DNA of 55,241 nt from Spirochaetota bacterium. Lineage in GTDB: Bacteria > Spirochaetota > JAAYUW01 > JAOAHJ01. The notes under the pieces are model-generated. The model saw only the letters and a program-made list of their open reading frames with translations. It did not search any database and was not told where the DNA came from. The translations under genes were made by a program, and so were the position numbers. This document shows positions 16,654 to 26,515 of the stretch, piece after piece. Location: contig JAOAHJ010000006.1 in the NCBI GenBank assembly GCA_026415295.1, positions 1-55,241 of the forward strand. Direction: 5' to 3'. How positions within the stretch are numbered: the first letter of the stretch is position 1; each line of letters opens with the position of its first letter.

Positions 16654-18339
16654 TTATTTTTTAATAATTATTTTAATTTCATCAATTAAAATCTCATCTT
16701 TAATATCTCCAAATTCGGCAATAAAAGCCAAATACTCTATTTTACTAAAATCAAATTTACCATTTTGTGGTTCTATCCATATTCCTTTATTATTAATCCA
16801 TGCCCCAGTTTCAAACATTTTATTTATTGGTATTAATACTTCTTCCCATTTCCCTATATTTTTATAATCATAATAATAGGATATCCTCCATGGAATAGAA
16901 TCTTCACTTTCTTTATTAATGAATCTAACATCTATGCTAAATTTCTTTTTTGAAAATATAAAAAATTTCAAATAACAATTTTGTGGATTTTCTATAATTA
17001 AACTTTTCAAAAATTTAATAAATAGTCCTGAATACCGATTTATATTGTTTATTTTAATTGAAAAATTACCTTTATATTTTTCCTTATCATAATAAAGATT
17101 TAAATTATTTTTTTCTAACCAACTTTCATTTGCCAAATTATTACCAAAATAATCAGAATATATACTAAATTCTTCATTATTTAAACCTATAGAAAATTTA
17201 TTTTTAATATCAACTTCATTACTATAATTAAGTCCAAGTGCTTTTATCAAATCTTTATCTAAGTTATTATTAAAATCAACGAATTGATAAGAATCATTAG
17301 GATTATTAAATATTCCCATTCCTCCTATATATTCCCACAAAATCCATGATATACTATATTTATCAAATAGTCCTCTAATATATTTATGCCAAAAAATTCT
17401 ATCGCTTTTCAAACAATTATTCATATAGACACCAAACTCACCACAAAATATTTTTAATCCTCTTCTTTTTGATACCTCTTTAATATTTTTTATTTTTTCT
17501 TCAAGAAGGAACAAATCGGAATCTCTTTTATAATTCGAAAAAAGATCTTCAACCCAAGAACCTATTAAATTCTTTGGTACTTCTGGCATATTTATTTCAT
17601 TATATGGGAAAGGTATCTTTCTAATTTCTTCCATTGATGGTTTTACCCAATCAGCCCCTTGATGTGTAAACAGAAAAGGTTCATAAAAATGAAAATCATA
17701 TATGACATTTTTACCATAATTAGTTATATCTGATAATTCTTCAAAACCATTATAATTAGCAGGACTTGCAATTATGACTCTATCTGAATCTATTTTCTTT
17801 ATCTCTTCAATAACTTCTTTTTGAATTTTTTCCCAAGTTTTTGAATTAATATTAAATGGTTCATTTAATATCTCAAAAAATAGCATATTTTCATACTTAT
17901 TTTTGTAGTAAAAACTTATTTCTCTCCACCACTTTATAAGTTTATTTCTTATCCCTGGATCAGTTTTATTTTCATGATAAAAATGGTTATCTAGTATTAT
18001 TTTAAGATCAAGATCAAAACACCATTTCAAAATAATATCAAAAAAGTAAAAAAATCTTTTATCTAAATTAAAATCATCTTTCCCATAATATAAAGTTATA
18101 TTTTCAAAATCAACAGGAAACCTTATTAAGTTGAAACCTATTTTTTTTAAATTATAAAAATCTTCATAGGAAATTGAATTAAATGAAAAAGTATTTAAAT
18201 TAAAAAACTGAAAATATCCAGCAATATTTATTCCCCTACAATTATCAAGGTTGATATCTTGTAAATTACTAGAAGAAATTAAAAAAATATTTACTAAAAC
18301 TAATAATAAAAATATTAATAATTTGTTTTTATTTTTCAT
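16654..18339 (-). CDS. secreted glycoside hydrolase family 5 enzyme
   Basis: This is an exported endoglycanase-like protein of 561 residues with a signal peptide at 1-24. The GH5 TIM barrel spans ~30-350 and opens with CRGINIAGYF and LIRFPVDFENI. The acid/base Glu160 is in FEILNEP, the nucleophile Glu301 is in FCGEFGV, and WILWEYIGG closes the barrel. Residues ~375-561 form a beta-rich C-terminal domain, probably carbohydrate-binding. GH5 enzymes cut beta-1,4-linked glycans such as cellulose, mannan or xyloglucan; the substrate cannot be read from the sequence. It follows the Fe-alcohol dehydrogenase gene by 32 bases and is likely co-transcribed. Confidence 0.92.
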   Translation of the reverse strand: MKNKNKLLIFLLLVLVNIFLISSSNLQDINLDNCRGINIAGYFQFFNLNTFSFNSISYEDFYNLKKIGFNLIRFPVDFENITLYYGKDDFNLDKRFFYFFDIILKWCFDLDLKIILDNHFYHENKTDPGIRNKLIKWWREISFYYKNKYENMLFFEILNEPFNINSKTWEKIQKEVIEEIKKIDSDRVIIASPANYNGFEELSDITNYGKNVIYDFHFYEPFLFTHQGADWVKPSMEEIRKIPFPYNEINMPEVPKNLIGSWVEDLFSNYKRDSDLFLLEEKIKNIKEVSKRRGLKIFCGEFGVYMNNCLKSDRIFWHKYIRGLFDKYSISWILWEYIGGMGIFNNPNDSYQFVDFNNNLDKDLIKALGLNYSNEVDIKNKFSIGLNNEEFSIYSDYFGNNLANESWLEKNNLNLYYDKEKYKGNFSIKINNINRYSGLFIKFLKSLIIENPQNCYLKFFIFSKKKFSIDVRFINKESEDSIPWRISYYYDYKNIGKWEEVLIPINKMFETGAWINNKGIWIEPQNGKFDFSKIEYLAFIAEFGDIKDEILIDEIKIIIKK

Positions 18340-18371
18340 AAAATATTATTTATAAAATAATAAAAAAAATA

Positions 18372-19559
18372 TTAATAAGAATTTTTATAAATATTTTTTA
18401 TATCATTTTCAAAAAGAACCTTATAATTTCCAATAGATTTTCTTCTTGTAACTAAATTTTTTGTCCATATATCTATAAAATTTTCTGGAATATTTAAATC
18501 TCTTATTTTAGAAGGAAGTCCAATATTTTTAAAAAACTCAGATGTCTTTTCTATAGCTAAATTTGCTTTTTTAACATCATCTCCCTCTTTAATATTCCAA
18601 ACATTTTCTGCATAATCTACAAATCTCCAAATTGTTTCTTCATTAAGAACATATTTCATCCATGAAGGGAATAAAATAGCAAGTCCCGCACCATGTGTAA
18701 CATCATGAGTTGCAGAAATTTCATGTTCCATAGCATGGCATGCCCAATCAGTAACCCTCCCAGAAGATAACAAACCATTTAAAGCTAAAGTAGAACTATA
18801 TAGAATTTGAGCCCTTGCTTCATAATTTTCAGGGTCTTTTAGAACTACCTCTGTGTACTTTATAACTGTTCTTAATATTCCTTCAGCAATTCTATCAATC
18901 AAATAAGTATCTTTAGTTGGAGAAAAATATTGTTCAAAAACATGTGCCATTATATCTGCAGAACCAGCAGCAGTATGGTACTTATTTACTGTAAAAGTAT
19001 ATTGAGGGTCAAGTATTGCAAATTTAGGTCTTATACAATCATTATGAATTGCAAGTTTTTGTTTTGTTTCTCTATTTGATATAACGGAATTTCCATTTGT
19101 TTCAGAACCAGTTGCAGCAAGTGTAAGTATTGCACCAATAGGCAAAGCTTTTTTAACTTTTTTTTCATCTAGAAAAAGATCCCATGGATCAACTTCTTTA
19201 CCCTCTTTTTCATTTTCTGTTACATAATAATAAGAAGTTGCTATAGCTTTTGAAGCATCAATAACACTTCCTCCTCCAAATCCAATAATTAAATCTATTT
19301 TATTTTTCTTACAAATATTAACTCCTTCCCTAACTTTTTCTATGTCTGGATTTGGTTGAACTCCTTGCAATTCATAAATACTCACATTGCAATTTTTTAT
19401 TTCATCAAATACCTTATAATAAAGGCCAGATTTGATCAAACTTCCTCCTCCAGATACTAAAAGAATTTTATTATAATTTGATAATTCTTTTCCTATCTTT
19501 TTTATAGCATCTTTACCAAAATAAATTTTAGTAGGCATTGTAAGTTGAAAATTTATCAT
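18372..19559 (-). CDS. iron-containing alcohol dehydrogenase (YqhD/butanol dehydrogenase type)
   Basis: A group III metal-dependent alcohol dehydrogenase that probably reduces aldehydes to alcohols with NADPH or NADH in fermentation. The nucleotide loop is IGFGGGSVIDASKA (~92-105), and TLAATGSETN is another family mark. The metal ligands are Asp202, His206, His275 and His289 (SADIMAHVFE, ACHAMEHE, DVTHGAG), at the same spacing as in YqhD. Its length of 395 residues is standard. It starts at an ATG after a very G-rich ribosome site (GGGGGGATT). It is the first gene of a two-gene unit with the GH5 hydrolase. Confidence 0.95.
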   Translation of the reverse strand: MINFQLTMPTKIYFGKDAIKKIGKELSNYNKILLVSGGGSLIKSGLYYKVFDEIKNCNVSIYELQGVQPNPDIEKVREGVNICKKNKIDLIIGFGGGSVIDASKAIATSYYYVTENEKEGKEVDPWDLFLDEKKVKKALPIGAILTLAATGSETNGNSVISNRETKQKLAIHNDCIRPKFAILDPQYTFTVNKYHTAAGSADIMAHVFEQYFSPTKDTYLIDRIAEGILRTVIKYTEVVLKDPENYEARAQILYSSTLALNGLLSSGRVTDWACHAMEHEISATHDVTHGAGLAILFPSWMKYVLNEETIWRFVDYAENVWNIKEGDDVKKANLAIEKTSEFFKNIGLPSKIRDLNIPENFIDIWTKNLVTRRKSIGNYKVLFENDIKNIYKNSY

Positions 19560-19811
19560 AATAATCCCCCCACAAAAAATTTTTTATTTTAATATTAATA
19601 TCCTTAACTTTAATAAAATATAAAACTATAATTTTTTTATTTATTTTTTATAATTTTAATATTTTAATATTCAATATATTTTATTTTTTGATTTTCCTAA
19701 TTTAATAATTTTAATTATATTAATTTTTTAAATTATTACTTTTTATTTTTTCAAAATTATTAAAATTTAACTATACAGAAATTTCTCTTAAATATTAAAT
19801 CAATTTTACTT

Positions 19812-20804
19812 TCATAATTTTTTTGTTCCAAAAACTACTCTTTTAACTCCGGAATAATCTTCTTTATAAAAAGAATTATAATTATATTTTCTAAATATAT
19901 TTTCAACCCTCTCAGCCTGTTTATCATCTCCTACCTCAAAAAAAATATATCCATCATTTTTAAGTATTAGTTTCTTTTCAATATTATATATATAATTCTC
20001 ATAATAGAAATCACCATCAACTTTTCCATAAAGTGCATTTTTTGGTTCAAAACATTTTATTTTTTTATCAAGATTATTATAATCTAATTTAGAAATATAT
20101 GGAGGGTTAGCAAAAATAATATCAAAATTATTAATATTAATTTTATTAAATTCAAATTTCAATTTTAAAAAGTCTATTTTTTTTATTTGAAATTTAAATT
20201 TAATTAAAAAAATTTTATCAATATTTTCTTCATAATTTTTATTATTACTATTAATTTTATAAACTTCTATTAAATAACTTAATTTATCCTCTTTTTTTAA
20301 AGAAAGTATTATTCCTTTATTCCTAAATTCATTTTTATATTTTTCAAAAATATTTAAAAAATTTATATTAGTTATTTTAATTGGTTTTTCATATTTATCT
20401 ATGCCAATAAAAGAAAAGATTAAATTTTTTAGAAATAAAAAGTTCAAATTTTTAGAAAAATAAATACTTTCAACACAGAAATTTAATATATCAAAAATCA
20501 ATGAAATAATTAATGCCCCCGAACCAACCCCTACTTCTAAAATTTTATATTCTTCAATATCCAACTTATTATGACTTTTATCTGAATTTATAATTCTTTC
20601 ATTAAAATTATTCATTTTACTATCATAATTAATTCCTATTTTATCTTTTAAACAATCACTTACTGAACTAACCAAAATTTCACTTTCATGTCTTGGAATC
20701 AATACTCCTTTTTCAATATAAAATGAATCTTTGTAAAATTCTCTACTTTTGATAATATAAGAGATAGGTTCTGAAAGATAAAGCCTAATGAAATAGAATA
20801 TCAA
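19812..20804 (-). CDS. prmC: release factor glutamine methyltransferase PrmC (5' end uncertain)
   Basis: PrmC methylates the GGQ glutamine of peptide release factors. Visible motifs are EPISYII and FYIEKGVLIPRHESE before the fold, the SAM loop ILEVGVGSGALI (~89-100) and the catalytic FANPPYIS (~233-240). The span between the SAM loop and NPPY is about 140 residues, roughly twice the usual ~65, because of a lysine/isoleucine-rich insertion. The TTG at 20804 is only the first usable in-frame start codon. The frame stays open for 58 more codons upstream and encodes what looks like the helical N-terminal domain, so this start truncates the protein; see the adjoining feature. Confidence 0.88.
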   Translation of the reverse strand: MIFYFIRLYLSEPISYIIKSREFYKDSFYIEKGVLIPRHESEILVSSVSDCLKDKIGINYDSKMNNFNERIINSDKSHNKLDIEEYKILEVGVGSGALIISLIFDILNFCVESIYFSKNLNFLFLKNLIFSFIGIDKYEKPIKITNINFLNIFEKYKNEFRNKGIILSLKKEDKLSYLIEVYKINSNNKNYEENIDKIFLIKFKFQIKKIDFLKLKFEFNKININNFDIIFANPPYISKLDYNNLDKKIKCFEPKNALYGKVDGDFYYENYIYNIEKKLILKNDGYIFFEVGDDKQAERVENIFRKYNYNSFYKEDYSGVKRVVFGTKKL

Positions 20805-21016
20805 TCTTAAAAATTTTAATAAGCCTAATTCAAAAATATAATTATATAATATAATTTTTTCTTTTGAATAACCAGTTAAGTATGAAAAAATTAAAATAAG
20901 ATTAGAAAAATTTTCTCTTTGATCTTTAAATTTTTTATCTAATTTATTTAATAAATAAAAAAAAAATCTTTTTTTAGTTTAATTAATATTTTATTTCTAA
21001 AAATTATTTGAATCAT
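20805..21016 (-). other. probable N-terminal coding part of prmC, displaced by a T10 run
   Basis: Upstream of the TTG at 20804 the prmC frame is open to a TAA at 20979-20981. It reads as the family's helical N-terminal domain (NLILIFSYLTGYSKEKIIL, then ELGLLKFLRL). It has no ATG, GTG or TTG. An ATG at 21016 (MIQIIFRNKILIKLKKDFFF) lies 15 bases after the preceding gene but in another frame. One extra T in the run of ten (20957-20966) would fuse the two. This could be a sequencing error, a true frameshift or slippage. Confidence 0.6.
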
Positions 21017-21030
21017 ACATACAGAAATTT

Positions 21031-22056
21031 TTAATATTTATCTCTTGTAAATTCTTGCAAATAAGAAATACCTAAGCCTTTTAATGTGCCAGTTTTATCA
21101 AGAATAAAAACAAGAGACTCAAACCAATCTGATAGAAACCCTTCATTTATATTATTTTCAATAAAAGGGGATATTATAAATGGAATATTGTCAATATTGA
21201 AATCCCAATTGATCCCATATTTTCTATTTTTATTAGTTAAAACTTTCTCATAACTATAACTTATATTTATTTTTTCAATTTTGTCTGATATTTTATAGCT
21301 TTTCAGATATGGTTTTTTAGGTATATTTATCACATAGTAAAAGTGATTATCTATTTTAAAAAAGAAAAATTCAAATTTATCCATAAAAGTAAAATAAAAA
21401 TTTCTATATAAAACAGAATAACCTTTAACCTCATATTTTTCTTTTACTTTCTTTTTATTTACTAATTTTGAAATTTCAATTTGACCTTCTGTTTCTAAAT
21501 TTTTTGAAAAAAAAGATTTATTTTTAATATTTTCAGCATTTTCCTCTGTAAAGAAGTTATTTTCTGCTAAAAGTTTGAATTTTAACTTAAATAAAATATC
21601 ATTTTTATTATAATTTATTTCTATAAATTTTGTGCTTTGATTCCATAAAATATAATTTTTCCCTAAAGAAATCTTATCCTTTTCAATAGAAAAAACATAA
21701 AACGGATGTATGGAACTATCCTCAAAAAAATAATTTTTTTTATTTTCATAATCATATAAACAAAAATCTAGAATATAAAAAATTTGTTTCTCAATTACAA
21801 TTTTATTTAACTTAAAAGAATAACTAAAGATTCTATTTTTTTTATCAAAAACAAAACCTGTAAATAACCAGAATTCATAATCTTCATTAACATGAGGATA
21901 GAAATTTGAAAAAAATTCATTATCAGTCTTCTCTTTTATATCTAGAATATTATAATTATAGGTAGATTGACATGAAAGTAAAGCAAAAAAAATAAAACTT
22001 ATTAATATTAGTGTTTTTATTTTAAGAAATATCAAAAATTTATTAATTTTAATCAT
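21031..22056 (-). CDS. lipoprotein with AttH/CrtC-like lipocalin-type fold
   Basis: A 341-residue exported lipoprotein: a long hydrophobic signal ends in the lipobox LLSC (Cys ~29). The mature part opens with FYPHVNEDYEFWLFTGFV, which matches the QEWWYFTGHL entry of the AttH/CrtC family (carotenoid 1,2-hydratase and relatives). It has a central YGINWDF segment and ends with GLGISYLQEF, like the G-GY-E ending of that family. Most members are of unknown function and the first tryptophan is replaced by phenylalanine here, so no activity is assigned. It is the gene immediately upstream of prmC on the minus strand. Confidence 0.6.
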   Translation of the reverse strand: MIKINKFLIFLKIKTLILISFIFFALLSCQSTYNYNILDIKEKTDNEFFSNFYPHVNEDYEFWLFTGFVFDKKNRIFSYSFKLNKIVIEKQIFYILDFCLYDYENKKNYFFEDSSIHPFYVFSIEKDKISLGKNYILWNQSTKFIEINYNKNDILFKLKFKLLAENNFFTEENAENIKNKSFFSKNLETEGQIEISKLVNKKKVKEKYEVKGYSVLYRNFYFTFMDKFEFFFFKIDNHFYYVINIPKKPYLKSYKISDKIEKINISYSYEKVLTNKNRKYGINWDFNIDNIPFIISPFIENNINEGFLSDWFESLVFILDKTGTLKGLGISYLQEFTRDKY

Positions 22057-22158
22057 AATACAACCTCAAGTAAATTTTAATCAAAATATACTTTTTTTAA
22101 ACTAAATTTTGAAATTAATTATAACAAAAACAAACTAAAAGCTTGAGGATAAAATATC

Positions 22159-22186
22159 TTGACTAATAAAAATATTTATTTACAAT
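22159..22186 (+). promoter_or_regulatory. promoter of ftsK, probably giving a leaderless mRNA
   Basis: TTGACT (22159-22164), a 16-base spacer and TACAAT (22181-22186) form a good sigma70-type promoter. The GTG start of ftsK is at 22193, seven bases after the -10, where transcription itself should begin. No Shine-Dalgarno sequence exists between them. Confidence 0.65.
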
Positions 22187-22192
22187 AATTTT

Positions 22193-24430
22193 GTGAAATT
22201 ATATTTAAAAGAAATATTTTTAACTATATTAGTTGTATTTTGTTCTTATATCATATACCTTCTATTTTTTACAGAATATTTAAATTTTTTAGTTTATATT
22301 TTTGGTATATCTTTTAAACTTCTCCCATTCTTTTTAATAATAAATTCAATAATAAATCTATTATATATCAAAAAAAAATATAAGCAATTTTTAAATATAA
22401 TATTTTTTTCTCTTTTATTATTGCCTATTTTTATTAAATCAAATATTAAATACAATTTTTCAAATTATTCATTATTTGAAAACTTTCTTAAAAATAACTC
22501 AGTAGCTTTAATATTTTTCAATATATCATTCATTTTTAATTTTATTTATATGTCCATAATCTTAATAGATTTAATAGATTATATTAATGCATCAATATTA
22601 GAAAAAAAACTATTTCAAGAAAAAGATATAAAAAATGAAAAAGATTCAATTAACACAGAAAATAAAAATTATAATAAAGAGATACATAAATCTGAAATTA
22701 TAAAAAATGAAATAAAAGAGGTAATATCTGATAATGAATCTTTAATAGATGAAGAATATAATGAAAATAATTTTAAGGAAGAGAAAATTAAAGATGAAAA
22801 TTTATCAAAATTTCTAAAAAAAGAATCAATAGAAAATAATAAAGAAAATTTTAAAAATTACAGTAATAATATGGTAGATAAAGAAGAAATTTTTATTACA
22901 GAAAATGATATAGAAAAAGATCATTATTTTGAAAATGTTGTAGAAGAAAGGCTTAAAGAAAAAGAAAATGAATTAAATGAAAATATTGTAGAATTAAGTT
23001 TAGATAGTTTTGAAACAAATTTAGAAAAAGAAAATAAAAAGAATAGTATTATTGAACTATTAGAACAAAATAAAAATTTTGTTACTAAAATAAATGAAAA
23101 TAAAGGTTCACTCAATAAAACAGGAGAAATTATAGTAAAAACTTTATCAGATTTTAACATAGAAGCAAAAATAATAAATTATATAAAAGGGCCTACTGTA
23201 ACAAGGTTTGAACTTGAAATTAATGAGAAGGTAAATCTTGTAAAAGTTGAAAAATTAAAAAAAAATATAGCTTACAATTTATCAGCTAGCAAAATTAGAA
23301 TTCTAGCTCCAATACCTGGGAAAAAGGCTGTTGGAATAGAAGTACCTAATGAGGAAAAAGAAACAGTTTATTTTGACGATATATTTCTAAGAAATTATGA
23401 TAGACTTTTAAAAGAATACGAACTTCCTATTATTTTAGGAAAAGATATAGATGGAAAAGATTGGATAATAGATTTAACTGAAACTCCTCATTTATTAATT
23501 GCAGGAAGAACAGGTTCTGGAAAATCAGTCTGTATTAATTCTATAATTTGTTCTTTAATTGGACTAAAAACACCTTATGAATTAAATTTAATATTAATTG
23601 ACCCAAAAAGAGTTGAATTATCTTTATATGAAAATCTACCACATAATTTATGTGAAGTTATTATAAATCCAGACTTAGCTTCAAAAGCATTAAAATGGCT
23701 TATAATTGAAATGGAAAAAAGATATGAACTATTAAAAAATAATAAATGCAGAGACATTAAATCATACAATAAAATAGCGGAAAATAAAATTCCTTATCTT
23801 GTTTTAATTATAGATGAGTTTTATTCTCTTATGCAAGTAGCACAAAAAAATATTGAAGAATCAATCATAAGATTATCATCTATGTCTAGAGCCGTAGGAA
23901 TACATCTTATATTTGCAACTCAAAGACCCTCAACAGATGTTGTTACAGGAATTATTAAATCCAATCTGCCATCAAGAATTGCTTTTCAAACAACTTCAAA
24001 AATTGATTCTAGAATAATTCTTGATGAAAATGGAGCTGAAGAACTTCTAGGAAATGGAGATATGCTTTTTTCATTTACAGGTTATCCTCCTATTAGAATT
24101 CAAGGAGCTTTAATAAAAACTGAAGAAGTTAAAAATATAGTCGAAAAAGTTGCTAACGATTATATAAATTATAAAAATAAAAATATTATTGATGAGATAA
24201 ATTCTATTGAGAAAAAATTTGATGAGGAGGATTATGATATTAATACAAGTGATCCTTTATTTGATGAAGCACTTGAAATAATTAAAAATGAAAAAAAAGT
24301 ATCAGCCTCATATTTGCAAAGAAGATTAAAAATTGGTTTTAATAGAGCTGCTAGGCTTATTGAATTAATGGAAGAAAAAGGTTATATAAGCAAATTAAAA
24401 GGAGATAAAACCAGAGATATATATATTTGA
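22193..24430 (+). CDS. ftsK: DNA translocase FtsK/SpoIIIE
   Basis: FtsK pumps chromosomal DNA across the closing septum and helps resolve dimers. The N-terminal ~130 residues hold about four hydrophobic membrane segments. Residues ~140-290 are an acidic, Lys/Asn-rich linker. The motor has Walker A GRTGSGKS at 438-445, Walker B LVLIIDEF near 541 and the ATQRPSTDV segment. The C-terminal winged-helix gamma domain (VSASYLQRRLKIGFNRAARL, ~700 to the end), which reads KOPS sites in relatives, is intact. The GTG start has no ribosome site and lies 7 bases after a promoter -10. It opens a gene order (ftsK, lolA, rodZ, rimO, pgsA) resembling the spoIIIE-ymfM-pgsA region of other bacteria. Confidence 0.97.
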   Translation: MKLYLKEIFLTILVVFCSYIIYLLFFTEYLNFLVYIFGISFKLLPFFLIINSIINLLYIKKKYKQFLNIIFFSLLLLPIFIKSNIKYNFSNYSLFENFLKNNSVALIFFNISFIFNFIYMSIILIDLIDYINASILEKKLFQEKDIKNEKDSINTENKNYNKEIHKSEIIKNEIKEVISDNESLIDEEYNENNFKEEKIKDENLSKFLKKESIENNKENFKNYSNNMVDKEEIFITENDIEKDHYFENVVEERLKEKENELNENIVELSLDSFETNLEKENKKNSIIELLEQNKNFVTKINENKGSLNKTGEIIVKTLSDFNIEAKIINYIKGPTVTRFELEINEKVNLVKVEKLKKNIAYNLSASKIRILAPIPGKKAVGIEVPNEEKETVYFDDIFLRNYDRLLKEYELPIILGKDIDGKDWIIDLTETPHLLIAGRTGSGKSVCINSIICSLIGLKTPYELNLILIDPKRVELSLYENLPHNLCEVIINPDLASKALKWLIIEMEKRYELLKNNKCRDIKSYNKIAENKIPYLVLIIDEFYSLMQVAQKNIEESIIRLSSMSRAVGIHLIFATQRPSTDVVTGIIKSNLPSRIAFQTTSKIDSRIILDENGAEELLGNGDMLFSFTGYPPIRIQGALIKTEEVKNIVEKVANDYINYKNKNIIDEINSIEKKFDEEDYDINTSDPLFDEALEIIKNEKKVSASYLQRRLKIGFNRAARLIELMEEKGYISKLKGDKTRDIYI

Positions 24431-24566
24431 TAAAAATATAATAACTATTTTTATGTTCTTAAACATATTTTGTAATTCTTATATTTTTCAAATTAAAATT
24501 ATATTTTTTTATTGATTTTTATTCGAGATTTTATATTTTAAAAAAAAGAAAATTAAAAGGTAAAAA

Positions 24567-25274
24567 ATGAATAAAAATTTTAAAAATAGATTTAATATAT
24601 TAATTTTAGTTATATTTATTATTTTTTTATTTGAACAAAACTTTTATATTCTGAATGCTACCCAAGTTTTTAATATTAATGAACTTATTGAAATAATGAA
24701 ACAAAAATATTCATCTATTGAAGACTATGAAGGAACAATTGTTTATTTTTCTAAAACAAAATCAGATTCTATAGCTAATGAGAATGAAGGTAAAATATAC
24801 TATAAATTTCCAAATAAATTAAGGGTATCTTTTGAGAAACCTTATCAATGGGAAATAGTTACAAATGGTAAATTTCTTTGGGTTTACATTTCATCAATTT
24901 TTGCTGTTATAAAACAGGATTTATCAAAAATTGGAACTCTTGATTTTGAAAACTCAAAAAAATCATTATCTTACTTACTTAATAATTATTCTTTTAAATT
25001 CTTGACTGATGGAAATTTATCTCAATTCAATCAATTTAAAGTATATAAAATTATTGGATATCCTATATCACCAAATGCTGGTTTTGCTAAACTTGAACTT
25101 TATGTAAGAGATGATGGATTTATTGTCTATCAAGCAGGGACAACTAAAAGTGGAAAAGTTGTAGTTTATTATTTTAAAAATGTATCTTTTAATGTTTCTC
25201 TTGCAGATAATTTTTTTGAATATGAAAATTTTATCCCTTCTAATGTTCAGATAATTGATGAATCAATGAATTAA
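24567..25274 (+). CDS. lolA: outer-membrane lipoprotein carrier protein, LolA-like
   Basis: LolA ferries lipoproteins through the periplasm to the outer membrane. The 235-residue protein has a signal peptide (~8-32). The family pattern follows: NELIEIMKQKYSSIEDYEGT, GKIYYKFPNKLRVSFEKPY, then IVTNGKFLWVYISS and LSYLLNN, with the concave beta-sheet ending near VVVYYFKNVSFN. Its presence is evidence for an outer membrane, consistent with waaA in this window. The start has an AAAGG ribosome site. It follows ftsK by about 135 bases and precedes rodZ. Confidence 0.88.
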   Translation: MNKNFKNRFNILILVIFIIFLFEQNFYILNATQVFNINELIEIMKQKYSSIEDYEGTIVYFSKTKSDSIANENEGKIYYKFPNKLRVSFEKPYQWEIVTNGKFLWVYISSIFAVIKQDLSKIGTLDFENSKKSLSYLLNNYSFKFLTDGNLSQFNQFKVYKIIGYPISPNAGFAKLELYVRDDGFIVYQAGTTKSGKVVVYYFKNVSFNVSLADNFFEYENFIPSNVQIIDESMN

Positions 25275-25366
25275 AAAACATTTTATTTAATATTTAAATA
25301 ATAAATTTAATAAATATTAAATTAATTATAGAAAAATACTTTGATTCTAAATTTAAAGGATTAAAA

Positions 25367-26515
25367 ATGAATTCTGTTGGAAAAATACTCAAAAATAAAA
25401 GAGAGGAACTTCAAAAAACTTTAACCGAACTTGCTAATGAAACAAAAATTTCAAAAAGGTATCTTGAAGCTATTGAAAATGATAATTATGAAGAATTTCC
25501 AGGTGAAGCTTACTATCTTGGATTTTTAAAAACTTATTCTAAATCATTAGGTTTAAATCCTGATGAATTGATAGAGCTTTACAAAAGGCTTAAGCTTATT
25601 GAAGAGCCAATTCCAATGGAAGAACTCACAAAACCTCTAACAAACAATAAATTGCTAAACATAAAATATATTTCAATAATTGCTGGTATTCTAATAGTAA
25701 TATTATTTTTTTCTCTTTTTATTTTTATTAACAATAAAACAAAAAAAATTGCATCAAATACAAACGAAGAAAAGATTTCAAAAACAGTCTCAAAAAAACC
25801 AACAAATCAAGAAGATGAGAAATTTAAAAACTTTTTTAAGTTTTCAGACAAAAAGATAATAAAAGAATTACTGCCACAAGAAGGAATAAGCATAATATAT
25901 CCAAACCTTGTAAGTTTACATTTTTTATACAAAGATATTAATATAAATGAAAGAAAAATAACATTATATTTTTATGAAACAAATACAGAATACATAATTA
26001 GTGAAGGAGAAGAAATATATTTTAGTTTTTCAAACAATAATGATTCTAATGATCTTCTTATAAAACTTGAATCATTTTCAAGAAATAATCCACAAATTAT
26101 TTATTTAACTATAGAAAAAATATCTGATAATTTACCAGATTTAAACAATATAGTAGCAAATCAAGTAACCTCTTCAAAAAACGAACAAAATTCATCAGAA
26201 CAAAATCAATCTATCTTACCAAAATCTTCAGATACTAATATTAATGTTGAAATCAAATCAAGAAAATCTTGCTACATAAAATATATAGTTGATAATAATG
26301 AAACTAAGGAACAAATATTAACTCCAAATAATCCTTTAAGAATTTTTGGTAAAAATATAATTGAAATACATATAACACATCTTCCTTTTGTTTCTATAAT
26401 TATTAATTCAAAAGAAATTCAATTACCTAAATCATTTAATGGGTTTTTAATTATTAAATATATCTATGATGAAACAAGCAAAGAGTACAAAATAACATAT
26501 GAATTCAAAGAATAA
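25367..26515 (+). CDS. rodZ: RodZ-like cell-shape protein
   Basis: RodZ links the MreB cytoskeleton to the membrane. Residues 4-75 form the HTH_25 helix-turn-helix (GKILKNKREELQKTLTELAN, YLEAIENDNYEEFP, YLGFLKTYSKSLGLNPDEL). Residues ~101-121 are a single membrane span. The long extracytoplasmic part (~125-382) ends in a beta-rich DUF4115-like domain (~275-380). The start has an AAAGGA ribosome site. Its 3' end overlaps rimO by 17 bases, which implies translational coupling. Confidence 0.92.
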   Translation: MNSVGKILKNKREELQKTLTELANETKISKRYLEAIENDNYEEFPGEAYYLGFLKTYSKSLGLNPDELIELYKRLKLIEEPIPMEELTKPLTNNKLLNIKYISIIAGILIVILFFSLFIFINNKTKKIASNTNEEKISKTVSKKPTNQEDEKFKNFFKFSDKKIIKELLPQEGISIIYPNLVSLHFLYKDININERKITLYFYETNTEYIISEGEEIYFSFSNNNDSNDLLIKLESFSRNNPQIIYLTIEKISDNLPDLNNIVANQVTSSKNEQNSSEQNQSILPKSSDTNINVEIKSRKSCYIKYIVDNNETKEQILTPNNPLRIFGKNIIEIHITHLPFVSIIINSKEIQLPKSFNGFLIIKYIYDETSKEYKITYEFKE

